DNA of 17,326 nucleotides from Willaertia magna (GCA_902984215.1 CADWAF010002289.1:1-17326), one strand, 5' to 3'. Numbered from the stretch's first letter, positions 1-8,721 are shown. Notes: generated from the sequence alone by a model not told the origin. Translations and numbers: made by a program.

Positions 1-1
1 T

Positions 2-554
2 GAAATGGCCTTCAGTTTTTTAGCTAGAAATGAAAAGAATCATTTGGTTGACGATATTTTTGGTAAGAAAAATGATGATTTTTTATTAATTAATACTGTA
101 CATGAAATTAATTCATGTTTTGGTGAACAGTATGTTACAAAAAAAAACATTTAACAATTACAGATCGCAGTGTTCAAAGAGTGACAATGGAATTAAACTA
201 GATTCATTCAGAAGTGACAAGTGAACATTTTTTTGTAATTAATGCAAAGCACAACACACGTGGTAAACAATTTCCTGTGTCTTTTGATATCTCTGATAAC
301 GAACTAATTTATTGTGAAGATTATGCAAGTGTAGATACAGTTAAAGATTTTAGTAATTTAGATGTACAAGAATTAGTAGAAAGTCGTTTTACAAGTATTT
401 ACAGGTATTTTTCTAATTCTGCCGACTATTAAAAAGTTTCAGATTTGATTTATTACAAATAAAAAAGGATCCTTTTTTTGTATCTAATTCATCTTTGGAT
501 GATTTGAATGAAGAAAAAAACTCAATTATTATGGACCTTTATGACGATTTCTAG
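2..554 (+). pseudogene. Decayed unrecognised gene, three-frame remnant, 5' end outside window
   Basis: Three consecutive coding-like stretches follow each other in different frames. Frame 2 is open from the window edge to TAA at 152. Frame 1 continues from about 127, with an in-frame TAG at 199-201, to TAA at 430-432. Frame 3 continues from 429 to TAG at 552-554, ending in an acidic LYDDF. The first switch lies near an A-run at 140-147, a typical indel site. Codon content (many GAT, GAA, GTT) is unlike the surrounding A/T-only spacer, which supports former coding function. I do not recognise the family; a transposon protein is possible but no motif proves it. The only longer frame starts with GTG at 214, so it is not an intact gene. 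Confidence 0.4.
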
Positions 555-1020
555 TTTGGCCCAATAAATTTAATATTAATATTAAATTTTTTTTTAGTTT
601 TTGTTAATCTTTGCTTAAATATACAATTTACAAGAAAAATTCAACAACACTTTACAAAAAAAATTTATTGCACGATTTAATGTGCGTTTTTACAATTTTA
701 TTGATTTAATATTATTTTTTTTATATGAACCAATTGGAATCCTAAGTTTATTTGTATTTTTTTAATATTTAATTGTTATTATTAATAAATTTTTTGATAA
801 ATTTTTTTATAAAATTTATTAATTTAGATTAAATTTTAAAAATTATTAAAAATAAAATATTATTAATAATTAAAAATTAAATTAATAATTTAATAAAAAA
901 TTATAATATATTAATAAATTAAAACTTTAGATTTTTATTAATAAAAATGTTAAAAATAATTTTAATTAAAAAAAGATTTTAAATTTAATTTTATTGTTAG
1001 TTTTTTTATAATAAAACCAC
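555..1020. other. AT-rich spacer without visible genes
   Basis: Almost pure A/T with poly-A and poly-T runs and many stops in all frames. I see no ORF, RNA gene or ordered repeat. It separates the remnant at the window start from the inverted-repeat copy at 1021. Confidence 0.6.
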
Positions 1021-1094
1021 TTTTCAAGTTAAACAATTAAATAAACCTTAACATTTTCAGGCCTCAAAACAATTACTATTCTTCAGTTATAATT
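1021..1094 (+). repeat. Left arm of 4-kb-spaced inverted repeat (promoter-like copy)
   Basis: The reverse complement of 5156-5227 matches this segment with two mismatches and one 2-nt gap. In the right copy the element sits 34 bp upstream of the start codon of the Ser/Asn-rich gene (ATG at 5122, minus strand), so it probably contains its promoter or 5' UTR. Here it lies upstream of the orphan ATG at 1260. It contains ACATTTTCAGGCC, which resembles a splice acceptor, and TTATAATT near its inner end. Either role is inference. Confidence 0.75.
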
Positions 1095-1259
1095 GTGACA
1101 TCAAATAAATAATATTCCTACCACGATTTAAATAAGGAACTTTTGAGCTTTTTTCTTTAATTGTCTGAAATCTACAGATTTTCATAACAAATATTTTTAA
1201 AAAAATAAAAGCCTTCCCTTGCTTTACGTTTATTTTTCTCTTACCAGCAGTTAATTAAA

Positions 1260-1388
1260 ATGGATTTAAGCCTAGAAGAAGAAGAACATCATCAAACAAA
1301 TTCTCTTTTAAATTCAAATTTAACATTTTTATTATTTTTAATATTATTAGTAATTAAGTCTTTAATAGTTTGTTCATTAAAACTATAA
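1260..1388 (+). pseudogene. Orphan 5' gene fragment (acidic N-terminus), truncated at kinase junction
   Basis: An ATG at 1260 opens a 42-codon frame beginning MDLSLEEEEHHQTNSLL. After about 17-20 codons it runs into what is the antisense of the truncated kinase and becomes a Leu/Ile-rich nonsense tail, ending in TAA at 1386. The head has coding-like composition and lies downstream of the promoter-like inverted repeat at 1021-1094. My reading is that the start of an unrelated gene was joined head-on to a kinase fragment, with the breakpoint near 1290-1320. It could instead be a chance frame. Confidence 0.3.
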
Positions 1389-2062
1389 AATGATCTTCCA
1401 ATATCTGTAATTAAATCAAATGACATTAATCTATATATGGTAACACCTAATGCAAAAATATCTGATTTAAATGAATAAAGAACGTGATCAGTATTATTTG
1501 ATTGTAATAATTCTAAAGATAAATATCCTTCAGTTCCAATTAAAGAAGTGGATTTTGTACTATTTATATATTTAATTAATCCAAAGTCAATTAAAACAAT
1601 GTCAATTTCTTCTTTTTTTAAATCTAAATGTTTTACAACGATATTCTTTAAATTTAAATCTCTATGAACAACTTCATGTTCTTCTAAATATTGTAAAGCA
1701 CTACCTGCTTGTTGTAAAATTCTGTAAATTAATTTTTCTGATAAATAAATTTTGTTATTAATTAAATTTAATAAATTTCCAAAATTTAAATATTCCATTT
1801 CAATCGCTAACTTGTTGCCATTTAATAAAAATGCTTTGTAAACTTTTACAATATTTGAATGATTTAATCCTTTTAAATGAAATGCCTCTTCAAATCCTTC
1901 ATTTATATCTTGAACATCTTTTACGTCAATAATCTTAACAGCAACTAATTTCTTTCTTTTATTTTTACATTTATAAACCGTTCCGTAACTTCCTTGACCT
2001 ATATGTTCAATTTCTGTATATCCTTCATTTGTTAATAATTCAATATTAATATCACTAATCAT
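1292..2062 (-). CDS. C-terminally truncated protein-kinase-like paralogue
   Basis: A 256-residue protein, closely related to the kinase half of the gene at 5663-7513. The Gly-rich loop GQGSYG, the VAVK lysine, HRDLNLKN catalytic loop and DFG are all present, so ATP binding and catalysis look possible. The APE motif at the end of the activation segment is replaced by SLE. After NVK the match to the paralogue stops and 8 unrelated residues (FEFKREFV) precede TGA, so the last kinase helices and the whole NHL propeller are missing. Residues 79-148 are identical to the paralogue while both flanks diverge, which suggests gene conversion. Start: MISDI is shared with the paralogue. Its 3' end runs into an opposing gene fragment. 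It may be expressed as a short pseudokinase-like protein or be a duplicated pseudogene. Confidence 0.75.
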   Translation of the reverse strand: MISDINIELLTNEGYTEIEHIGQGSYGTVYKCKNKRKKLVAVKIIDVKDVQDINEGFEEAFHLKGLNHSNIVKVYKAFLLNGNKLAIEMEYLNFGNLLNLINNKIYLSEKLIYRILQQAGSALQYLEEHEVVHRDLNLKNIVVKHLDLKKEEIDIVLIDFGLIKYINSTKSTSLIGTEGYLSLELLQSNNTDHVLYSFKSDIFALGVTIYRLMSFDLITDIGRSFYSFNEQTIKDLITNNIKNNKNVKFEFKREFV

Positions 2063-2756
2063 TTTTATGTTGTCACTTGTTGAGATTGTGATGACGGGAG
2101 ATTGTTGTTTTGCTATTTTTTTTTTGTTGTTTTTCGAATTAATTTTTTAAATTTAAAAATTTAATTTTCTTGACAATAATGTGTTCTTAAAACAGAGTAA
2201 TTTATGTACACAGTTTTGTAATTTATTAGGTTTATTTATTTTATAATTTTCTTGTAAGAAAATTGTTATTTGCTGGTCATTTTCTAGTTTACAAAATTTT
2301 ACAAACTTTACAAAAACCTATTTAAAATACAGAAAATAAATAATTACACAATAATACATTTACAATAAAATACAAATAAACTTCCTTATTTACAACAAAG
2401 TATAAAAATATAATGATTATATAATTAATAGTTTTATACTTTACAAAATATTAATTAAAATAAAAAGTATATATTTAAAAAACATTAATAATTTACAATG
2501 AAATGTCAATTTCAAATATTATTTATTAGATGATAGTGGATTATTATTATTAAAAGTTCTTCATTATCATTTTATTAATTACTAATAAAGTTTACTCAAT
2601 GATAATTCCGAGAGCACTGTAATTAGAGATAAAGATTTACAATACCACAAATTTAATAAAAATTAAAAGAACAATAATATTGTTTGGTGTTTCTTTTCTT
2701 TTGGGATTAATATTTTTCTTGTAAACTCTAATTAGATTTATTGTAATTAATAATTT

Positions 2757-2830
2757 AAAAAATTTAAAATTATAGAAATATGTTTACAATAAAAAGAACA
2801 AGAATATATTACAAGACTTTTAAATGAATA
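2757..2830 (+). repeat. Diverged intergenic repeat, copy 1
   Basis: Shares TTTAAAAATTTAAAATTA-like sequence and then GAATA(T/C)ATTACAAGA followed by TTTTAAATGAAT with 3372-3449, same orientation. No coding potential; origin unknown. Confidence 0.5.
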
Positions 2831-2851
2831 TGACACATTGCTGAGTCTGAG

Positions 2852-2875
2852 TTGCAGTGATGATTTAATTTAATA
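2852..2875 (+). repeat. 24-bp exact direct repeat, copy 1
   Basis: Begins TTGCAGTGATGA and ends ATTTAATA; identical at 4041-4064. It contains G and C in an otherwise A/T region, so chance is unlikely. Confidence 0.6.
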
Positions 2876-3371
2876 AAAAATTAGTATTAATAAAGTTAAT
2901 TTTTATTAAATTTGTGGCATTTCTTTATATTATTTGGACTTCTTATTAACATTTCTTTTCTTTCTTTTACAATCTCTCTTCTTTTTATTTTATTAGTTTG
3001 TAAACTGTAATATTATTTTTGTAAATTCTATTCTTTTTTTTTTAATAAAAGTATTATTTATTACCTTTGCTTCTGTTCCATGATTGATAAATAAAATTAT
3101 AAAAACAATGCTTAATAATAATAAATTATTGTAAAATTTATAATATGAAAAATATCTTTAAAATATATTATTTTGAATTTATAAATTTCATTAAGTTTTA
3201 ATTATAAATTCTTACACATTTAGATAAAATTGAATTAGATATTTTAAATTACTGGAACTGGTAATGTTGTAAAAAAAAATAAATGATATCACAATACATT
3301 AATTATTGTGACATGTACAAATTATATAAATAAAATAATCATTTATTTATTGATTTATAATAAATTTTTAA

Positions 3372-3449
3372 AAATTTAAAATTACCAACAAATTGTTTTA
3401 TAATATAAAAAAAAGAAGAAGAATACATTACAAGATTTTTAAATGAATT
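3372..3449 (+). repeat. Diverged intergenic repeat, copy 2
   Basis: Direct partner of 2757-2830, about 620 bp downstream. The best-kept core is GAATACATTACAAGA and the following TTTAAATGAAT. Confidence 0.5.
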
Positions 3450-4040
3450 TTTCTTACAAACATATTATGGATAATGATAAATGATTTAATGATTGTTGTT
3501 TATCGAAAATAAAATTTACAAAAAATAAAGAGGGATAATAATAAATTATTTTAACTTTTGTTATTTTGTAAAATTTCAGAATTATGAAATATTATTATTT
3601 ATGATTTTAAATTAAATGTTTAATTAAATTGTTAATGATTGACATTTTAATTCGTTTAAAATATTTATTGTTATTAATTATTGTTGAAAATTAATCATTT
3701 TGATTTTGAGAAGAATGAAAAATTGGATGAATAAAAAACAAGATGATTATTGACCTATCGGAATTGAATTATTTTTTTTTAAAATTATTTTTAAAAATTT
3801 AAATAAACAAAATGCATCCATCAATTTTAATTAATTAATAATTTAAATCAATAAATACTCTTTGAAATTATAATTATTTTAAATTTTAATTTAATTTAAA
3901 TTTATTTAAACAGAATTAAATAATACAAACATTTAAAACAAAGATACCCATCAATTATTGTTACAATTAAATATCATTCAAGTACATTTAAAATCAATAA
4001 ATAATTTATAATGTTAATTAATTATTCACACTCTGTCGCA

Positions 4041-4064
4041 TTGCAGTGATGATTTAATTTAATA
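4041..4064 (+). repeat. 24-bp exact direct repeat, copy 2
   Basis: Identical to 2852-2875, 1.2 kb away and just downstream of the Ser/Asn-rich gene's stop codon. Confidence 0.6.
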
Positions 4065-4135
4065 TAAAAAATTAAAAAAGAATTAAAAAAAATAAAGGAA
4101 TAAAAAAAAACCATTAATTCTTTCCAAAAAACCAA

Positions 4136-5122
4136 TTAAAACATCATTACCTTCTTCTCTCTAATAACCATTTTTCTAAATTGTATTTCTTCAACATTTC
4201 TTTTCCTTAATAATCTTCTCCATTCTGGTAATTCTTGTACATCTTCTAATGATCTACTCATTAATTTCTTTTCATAAAATCTTTTATTCATTGTAATTCT
4301 ATTAGGTAAATAAAACATATTATTTCTGTTACAATTATTGTTATTACTGTCCCCTTCTAAAACATCTTTATTGTTTAATTGAAGTGCTCTTCTTCTTCTA
4401 CTACTTGAGGATTTTCTTGAAGAAGATGATTCACCACTTAATGCAGTAACAACTGATGAAGAGGATGCATTGTGATCATTATTATAACTGTTTAAAGGTA
4501 AAGCAAGTTTTGGAATATTCTTTTTAAAGTGTGAACTATCAACTAAGGCAGAACGAAAAGAACTGTCAAGCAATAATAATTCTGAAGAAAAACAAATTAT
4601 TGTAGATTCTTCTTCTTTATCATCATGTAATGAAGGTTTATCTATATTTACAATACTATTACTATCTAATGAAGAAACTGAACTATTTCTTCTTTCCTTG
4701 CCTTCTTCATCGTTACGATATTCATTAACAATAAATGGACTATTGTTAGATTTGTTAAAGTCCTCAGTGTAGTGCGAATTATTAATGTTGTTCAAACTGT
4801 CATTATTAGATGACACTACAATGTTGTGAGGGCTAGATTTAAAACTTTGATTATTGTTATTATTGCGATTGGCAGAAGATAGCGATATTAATATAGATGA
4901 ACCTCTTCTTCTTCTTGTGGTACTATTGTTTAATGATGAAGAAGACGGAGATAGCTGTTCTTCTAATTTTTGAACTTGTTTCTCATGAAATTCATTATCT
5001 GTTAAATTTAATGAAGAATCTTGTTTGTTAATGGAAAGAAATAATTGTTTTTTATCTTGTTCTTCTTCACTTTTTGGAGTTTCATAATTAACTATACTTG
5101 ATTCTAATAACATGTTATTCAA
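4136..5122 (-). CDS. Ser/Asn-rich protein with basic C-terminal LPEWRRLLRKR motif
   Basis: A 328-residue protein. Residues 1 to about 270 are low complexity: acidic (KSEEEQDKK), Ser/Asn runs and several Arg clusters (TTRRRRGSS, SSRRRR), typical of a disordered, phosphorylatable region. The last 55 residues are different: rich in Lys/Arg/Glu and probably helical, with SLEDVQELPEWRRLLRKRN. Similar Pro-Glu/Ala-Trp-(R/K)(R/K) patches occur, from memory, in actin-associated proteins such as espin, but this is a weak resemblance. No signal peptide or membrane segment. ATG at 5122 is the first in-frame Met, with a second Met at residue 4. A 72-bp element 34 bp upstream is duplicated in inverted orientation at 1021-1094. 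Function unknown; the long open frame in AT-rich DNA supports a real gene. Confidence 0.75.
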   Translation of the reverse strand: MNNMLLESSIVNYETPKSEEEQDKKQLFLSINKQDSSLNLTDNEFHEKQVQKLEEQLSPSSSSLNNSTTRRRRGSSILISLSSANRNNNNNQSFKSSPHNIVVSSNNDSLNNINNSHYTEDFNKSNNSPFIVNEYRNDEEGKERRNSSVSSLDSNSIVNIDKPSLHDDKEEESTIICFSSELLLLDSSFRSALVDSSHFKKNIPKLALPLNSYNNDHNASSSSVVTALSGESSSSRKSSSSRRRRALQLNNKDVLEGDSNNNNCNRNNMFYLPNRITMNKRFYEKKLMSRSLEDVQELPEWRRLLRKRNVEEIQFRKMVIREKKVMMF

Positions 5123-5155
5123 TTGTTGAATTATTTATATGAATTAACAGAAATG

Positions 5156-5227
5156 AATTATAACTGAAGAATAGTAATTGTTTTGGCCTGAAAATGTTAA
5201 TGTTTATTTAATTGTTAAACTTGAAAA
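5156..5227 (-). repeat. Right arm of inverted repeat, upstream of Ser/Asn-rich gene
   Basis: Reverse complement of 1021-1094 with two mismatches and a 2-nt gap. Placed 34 bp upstream of the gene's start, so likely its promoter or 5' UTR, kept with little change in both copies. Confidence 0.75.
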
Positions 5228-5662
5228 GTCGTTTAATAATAAAAATAAAATTAAAAAACAATTCAAAAAGAACATAAAAACTTCTTCAAAACATACATAT
5301 TACACTTTCTATTCACAGAAATACAATCGATAATCTTTTACAATTTGTATATTTTTTCTTTTAATTCAAGATTATTCATATTTAACAATTAGTTGGCTGT
5401 TATTTGTAAGTTTGAAATTAAATTTTTTGAATATCACTTTAAATTTTAATTTTGTAATAAATTCATTTTACTATTTTTTAAAATAATTTCATTTTCAAAT
5501 TTTGTTGACAAGTTGTTAATTCATTTTATAAAGTTGTCAATTAACTTTGTAAAGTTATCAAATTTTTAAATTAAAATCATTTTGTAAAGTTATTTGTATA
5601 ATTTAATCGTCTCTAAAAAAATCAATTCAATAACAATTTTTGTAAAAAAATAAATTTATTCT
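5228..5662. other. AT-rich spacer with degenerate TTTGTAAAGTT units
   Basis: No ORF. Three degenerate units occur at 5520-5540, 5543-5561 and 5577-5596, sharing a core like CATTTTGTAAAGTTAT. The spacer holds the 3' flank of the kinase-NHL gene; on the minus strand AATAAA lies 4 bp and TTTTTTACAA about 15 bp after its stop. Confidence 0.5.
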
Positions 5663-7513
5663 TTATTTGTAAATTTTAATACAATTATTATCTTTATCAA
5701 TAATAAAAAGTTGGCCATTTTTGTAATTAATGGTCAAATTAATTGGATAATTAAATTTATTTTGATCATTTCCTTTACTTCCAAAAGATTTAATAAATTC
5801 AAAGTTTTCATTAAATATTTGAATTCTATGATTATATTCATCACAAATAATATATTGATTATTTACAATATCATAAATAAATCCACTTGGACAATAAAAT
5901 TCACTTTTTTTATTTCCTTTAGTTCCAATTGATTTAATAAATTGACCATCTTTTGTAAATATTTTAATACAATGATCATTACAATCACTTATAATTAATT
6001 CATTCTTTTCATTATTTAATAAAATATCCCATGGTCCAATTAAATTATTTGTAAATTCTTTAATTAATTTAAAATCTTTTGTTAAAATTTGTACTTTTTT
6101 ATTATTACGATTACAAATAAATATATTTCCATTACTTTCATCTACTTCTATTCCTGTAACTGAATAATTAAAACTTTCATTTCCATTATTATTTCCATAT
6201 TGTTGTAATAATTTAAAATTTTTATTAAATCTATAAATAATATTGTAATCTCTGTCACCAATTAATAAAGTATCATTTGTTTTATCTAATTTAATACAAC
6301 TAGGTAAAAAATTTAAATTAAATTGTTTTATAAATTGATTATTTTCTAAATTAAATAAAGAAATTCTTTTATTAAAAGTATCAACAATATAAATTAAATC
6401 ATTATCAATTAAAATATCATACGGCCATTTAAAAATTTCAATTTTTTCAACTTGTTGTTCAATAACACCACTACCAAATAAATAATTTAAAAAACTTCCC
6501 TTTTTAATTTCTTTAATTTTACAAGAATCAATTTTTTCAACAAATTCAAATTTATTTGAAAATCCAATTAATTTAGTTTCATTCTTAATTTTAAATTCAT
6601 CTTCTTTTATATTTTTAAGTTTATTTTCTTCATTAATATTTTGTAAATTATGATTTTTAATTAAATTTGTTTCACTATTTAAAATTTCATTTAAAATTTG
6701 TTCAGCATTATATCTAATTATTAAATCTCTTTCCAACATTTTTAAAATTAAATTAATTAATTTATCTGAATATTTTACATTTATATTTTTCTTTATATTT
6801 TCAATTAATACGTCTTTTACTTTTTGATCTTCTTTTTCAAAACGATAAAATTGACTAATGTCACTTTCTAAATCTAAAGACATTAATCTATATAAAATAA
6901 CTCCTAAGGCATATACATCTGATTTAAATGAATATAAAATATCATTATTTAAATTTAATAATTCTGGTGCTAAAAATCCAAGTGTTCCAGCTAATGTATT
7001 AGTTTTAGTGCTATTTATGTTTTTAATTAATCCAAAATCAATTAAAACAATTTCAATCTCTTCCTTTTGTAAATCTAAATGTTTTACAACAATATTTTTT
7101 AAATTTAAATCTCTATGAACAACTTCATGTTCTTCTAAATATTGTAAAGCACTACCTGCCTGTTGTAAAATTCTGTAAATTAATTTTTCTGATAAATAAA
7201 TTTTGTTATTAATTAAATTTAATAAATTTCCAAAATTTAAATATTCCATTTCAATCGCTAATTTGTTACCATTTAATAAACATGCTTTGTAAACTTTTAC
7301 AATATTTGAATGATTTAATCTATTTAAATGAAAAGCCTCTTCAAATCCTTCATTTATATCTTGAACATCTTTTACGTCAATAATCTTAACAGCAACTACT
7401 TTATTTCTTTTATTTTTACATTTATAAACTGTTCCGTAACTTCCTTGACCTACATTTTCTATTTCTGTGTAATCTTTGTTAGATAATAAATTATTATTTA
7501 TGTCGCTAATCAT
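5663..7513 (-). CDS. Protein kinase-NHL repeat fusion protein
   Basis: A 616-residue soluble protein. Residues 1 to about 275 form a protein kinase domain: Gly loop GQGSYG at 22-27, ATP-anchoring K43 in VAVK, HRDLNLKN at 133-140, DFG at 159-161, APE at 182-184 and the helix SFKSDVYALGVILYRLM. All catalytic residues are present. A Lys/Asn/Glu-rich linker follows to about 355. Residues 355-616 hold about six NHL-type blades, with repeated patterns such as PYDILID, GDRDYNIIYRF, PWDILLN and GQLFIIDKDNNCIKIYK. NHL repeats form a six-bladed propeller that usually binds protein or RNA, so the protein is probably a kinase with a built-in targeting platform; substrate unknown. The Asn in HRDLNLKN where Lys is usual in Ser/Thr kinases leaves the class uncertain. 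ATG is the first Met and matches the paralogue at 2062. A truncated paralogue and a B-box gene with a similar NHL blade lie nearby. Confidence 0.9.
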   Translation of the reverse strand: MISDINNNLLSNKDYTEIENVGQGSYGTVYKCKNKRNKVVAVKIIDVKDVQDINEGFEEAFHLNRLNHSNIVKVYKACLLNGNKLAIEMEYLNFGNLLNLINNKIYLSEKLIYRILQQAGSALQYLEEHEVVHRDLNLKNIVVKHLDLQKEEIEIVLIDFGLIKNINSTKTNTLAGTLGFLAPELLNLNNDILYSFKSDVYALGVILYRLMSLDLESDISQFYRFEKEDQKVKDVLIENIKKNINVKYSDKLINLILKMLERDLIIRYNAEQILNEILNSETNLIKNHNLQNINEENKLKNIKEDEFKIKNETKLIGFSNKFEFVEKIDSCKIKEIKKGSFLNYLFGSGVIEQQVEKIEIFKWPYDILIDNDLIYIVDTFNKRISLFNLENNQFIKQFNLNFLPSCIKLDKTNDTLLIGDRDYNIIYRFNKNFKLLQQYGNNNGNESFNYSVTGIEVDESNGNIFICNRNNKKVQILTKDFKLIKEFTNNLIGPWDILLNNEKNELIISDCNDHCIKIFTKDGQFIKSIGTKGNKKSEFYCPSGFIYDIVNNQYIICDEYNHRIQIFNENFEFIKSFGSKGNDQNKFNYPINLTINYKNGQLFIIDKDNNCIKIYK

Positions 7514-8001
7514 TTTAATTCTTTAATTTGTAGTCACTTTAATTTAATACTATTAAAATGGATATTCGGAATAATGGATGAAAATGATGGATCTTGTGTT
7601 GTATTTTTTTTATTTATTGAATGGCAATTTTTGAATTCACTATTATAGTTATATTGTAAAATCATATATTAAAATAAAATTAATATTTCGCGTTGTGAAT
7701 TGATAGATAACATAATTAAATAATTTAAGATTTTTAAAACTGTTTATTTTACAAAAGTTTACAAAAAATTACTAAAAACAGACAAAATGGTTTAAAAAAC
7801 GCTCACATTTTTTATTGTTGTAAAACCTTTCTTAACAAAAAATAAGCTTCTTCAAAAGAGAGGTTTTCAAAAATTACGAGGCTTACATACAATTGTACAG
7901 TTGACCAAAAGAATAGTAAGGAGTCAAAAGATCTGGAAAAATTGCCAACTTATCGAAGAATTAATTTTTTTACAATCGGCCTTAATATAATACAACATAA
8001 T
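7514..8001. other. Spacer: kinase-NHL promoter side plus coding-like patch
   Basis: The left part is A/T-rich and upstream of the kinase-NHL gene. The stretch 7846-7980 is less A/T-rich and open on the + strand without a start codon, reading ...SKDLEKLPTYRRINFF.... This could be a fragment of another gene or simply the 3' UTR of the minus-strand gene at 8002. TTTACAA-type heptamers are present near 7750-7770 and 7970. Confidence 0.4.
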
Positions 8002-8721
8002 TTATTGCTTCTTTTTAAGTTTAGCTGCCAATTCTCCCATCATATTTCCACCCATACCCATAGGTAATCCTCCAAACATTGAAACTCCACCTTTTAGAAT
8101 TTTGCTCTTTTCTTCTTGAACTGGTTCTATTTTTTTAGCTTCTTGTTCTAATTGACTAAACTTTTCTTCAGATGGAATGTCTACAGTTACTTCTGCCTCC
8201 AATTTATCTAAAGATGTAACTAGATTAGTATTTGTTGTTTTAGGTTTTCTGTTTTTTCCTACAGCTTTTCTTAATGGTTTTTTAATGGTTTGTAATTTTG
8301 GCTTGTCATAAACTATTTGTAATTTTTCAGAAAGGTAATTTACTGATGTATTTAGTGCAGCAGTAGATGATGATCCGTGTACAAAAATGGGTTGGGTTGC
8401 TTCAATAAATCCAATACTTGTGGCTTCATTTGTTGTTTTAATCTTTGTTGTAAAACCACTTTTATTTTCATATTGTTGTATTAATTTAAAATCCTTATTA
8501 AACCTATAAACAACATTGTAATTAAAATCACCAATCAATAAAGTATCATTTGTATTAATTTTAAAATTAAAATTATCAAAATTAAATAATTTATTTTGTA
8601 AAATTAATTTATTCATTACATCTTTATTATTTTCTAATTTCAATGTATTAATTCCCAAGTCAATATCGTGTAAAGTATTTAAATCATTAATTTTACATAA
8701 TTCATTTAATTTTGTAAATTT
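8002..8721 (-). pseudogene. NHL-blade fragment of the B-box gene joined to an unrelated Lys-rich tail
   Basis: The frame is open from 8721 (after TGA at 8722-8724) to TAA at 8002. No ATG starts it; the first possible start is TTG at 8658. Its first part continues, one frame off, the coiled coil of the upstream B-box ORF, then gives one NHL blade, NTNDTLLIGDFNYNVVYRF, very close to a blade of the kinase-NHL protein. After KSGF the NHL match ends abruptly and about 145 residues of another type follow, with a Lys/Arg-rich part (PLRKAVGKNRKPK), an acidic part and the end MFGGLPMGMGGNMMGELAAKLKKKQ (split as MFGGLPMGMGG / NMMGELAAKLKKKQ). That ending looks like the short actin-binding or scaffold tails of cytoskeletal proteins, which is only a resemblance. 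It is either a broken gene or the 3' half of a chimera. Confidence 0.65.

Larger units (their letters stand above)
2063..4135. other. 2-kb AT-rich spacer with TTTACAA motifs and diverged repeats
   Basis: No frame of useful length is open on either strand. The heptamer TTTACAA or its complement TTGTAAA occurs at least 17 times, about ten times what base composition would give by my rough estimate. A diverged repeat of about 75 bp occurs at 2757-2830 and 3372-3449, and a 24-bp exact repeat at 2852-2875 and 4041-4064. The region separates the 3' end of the Ser/Asn-rich gene from the start of the truncated kinase and so should include the kinase promoter at its left edge. Confidence 0.6.

Noticed and set aside
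1028..1062. Short intron (GT...CAG) inside the inverted-repeat element
   Set aside because: Only about 35 nt, no supporting exon, and the same pattern can be a promoter or UTR segment.
5711..7118. Plus-strand ORFs of 73 and 86 codons
   Set aside because: Antisense to the conserved kinase-NHL gene, with no recognisable product.
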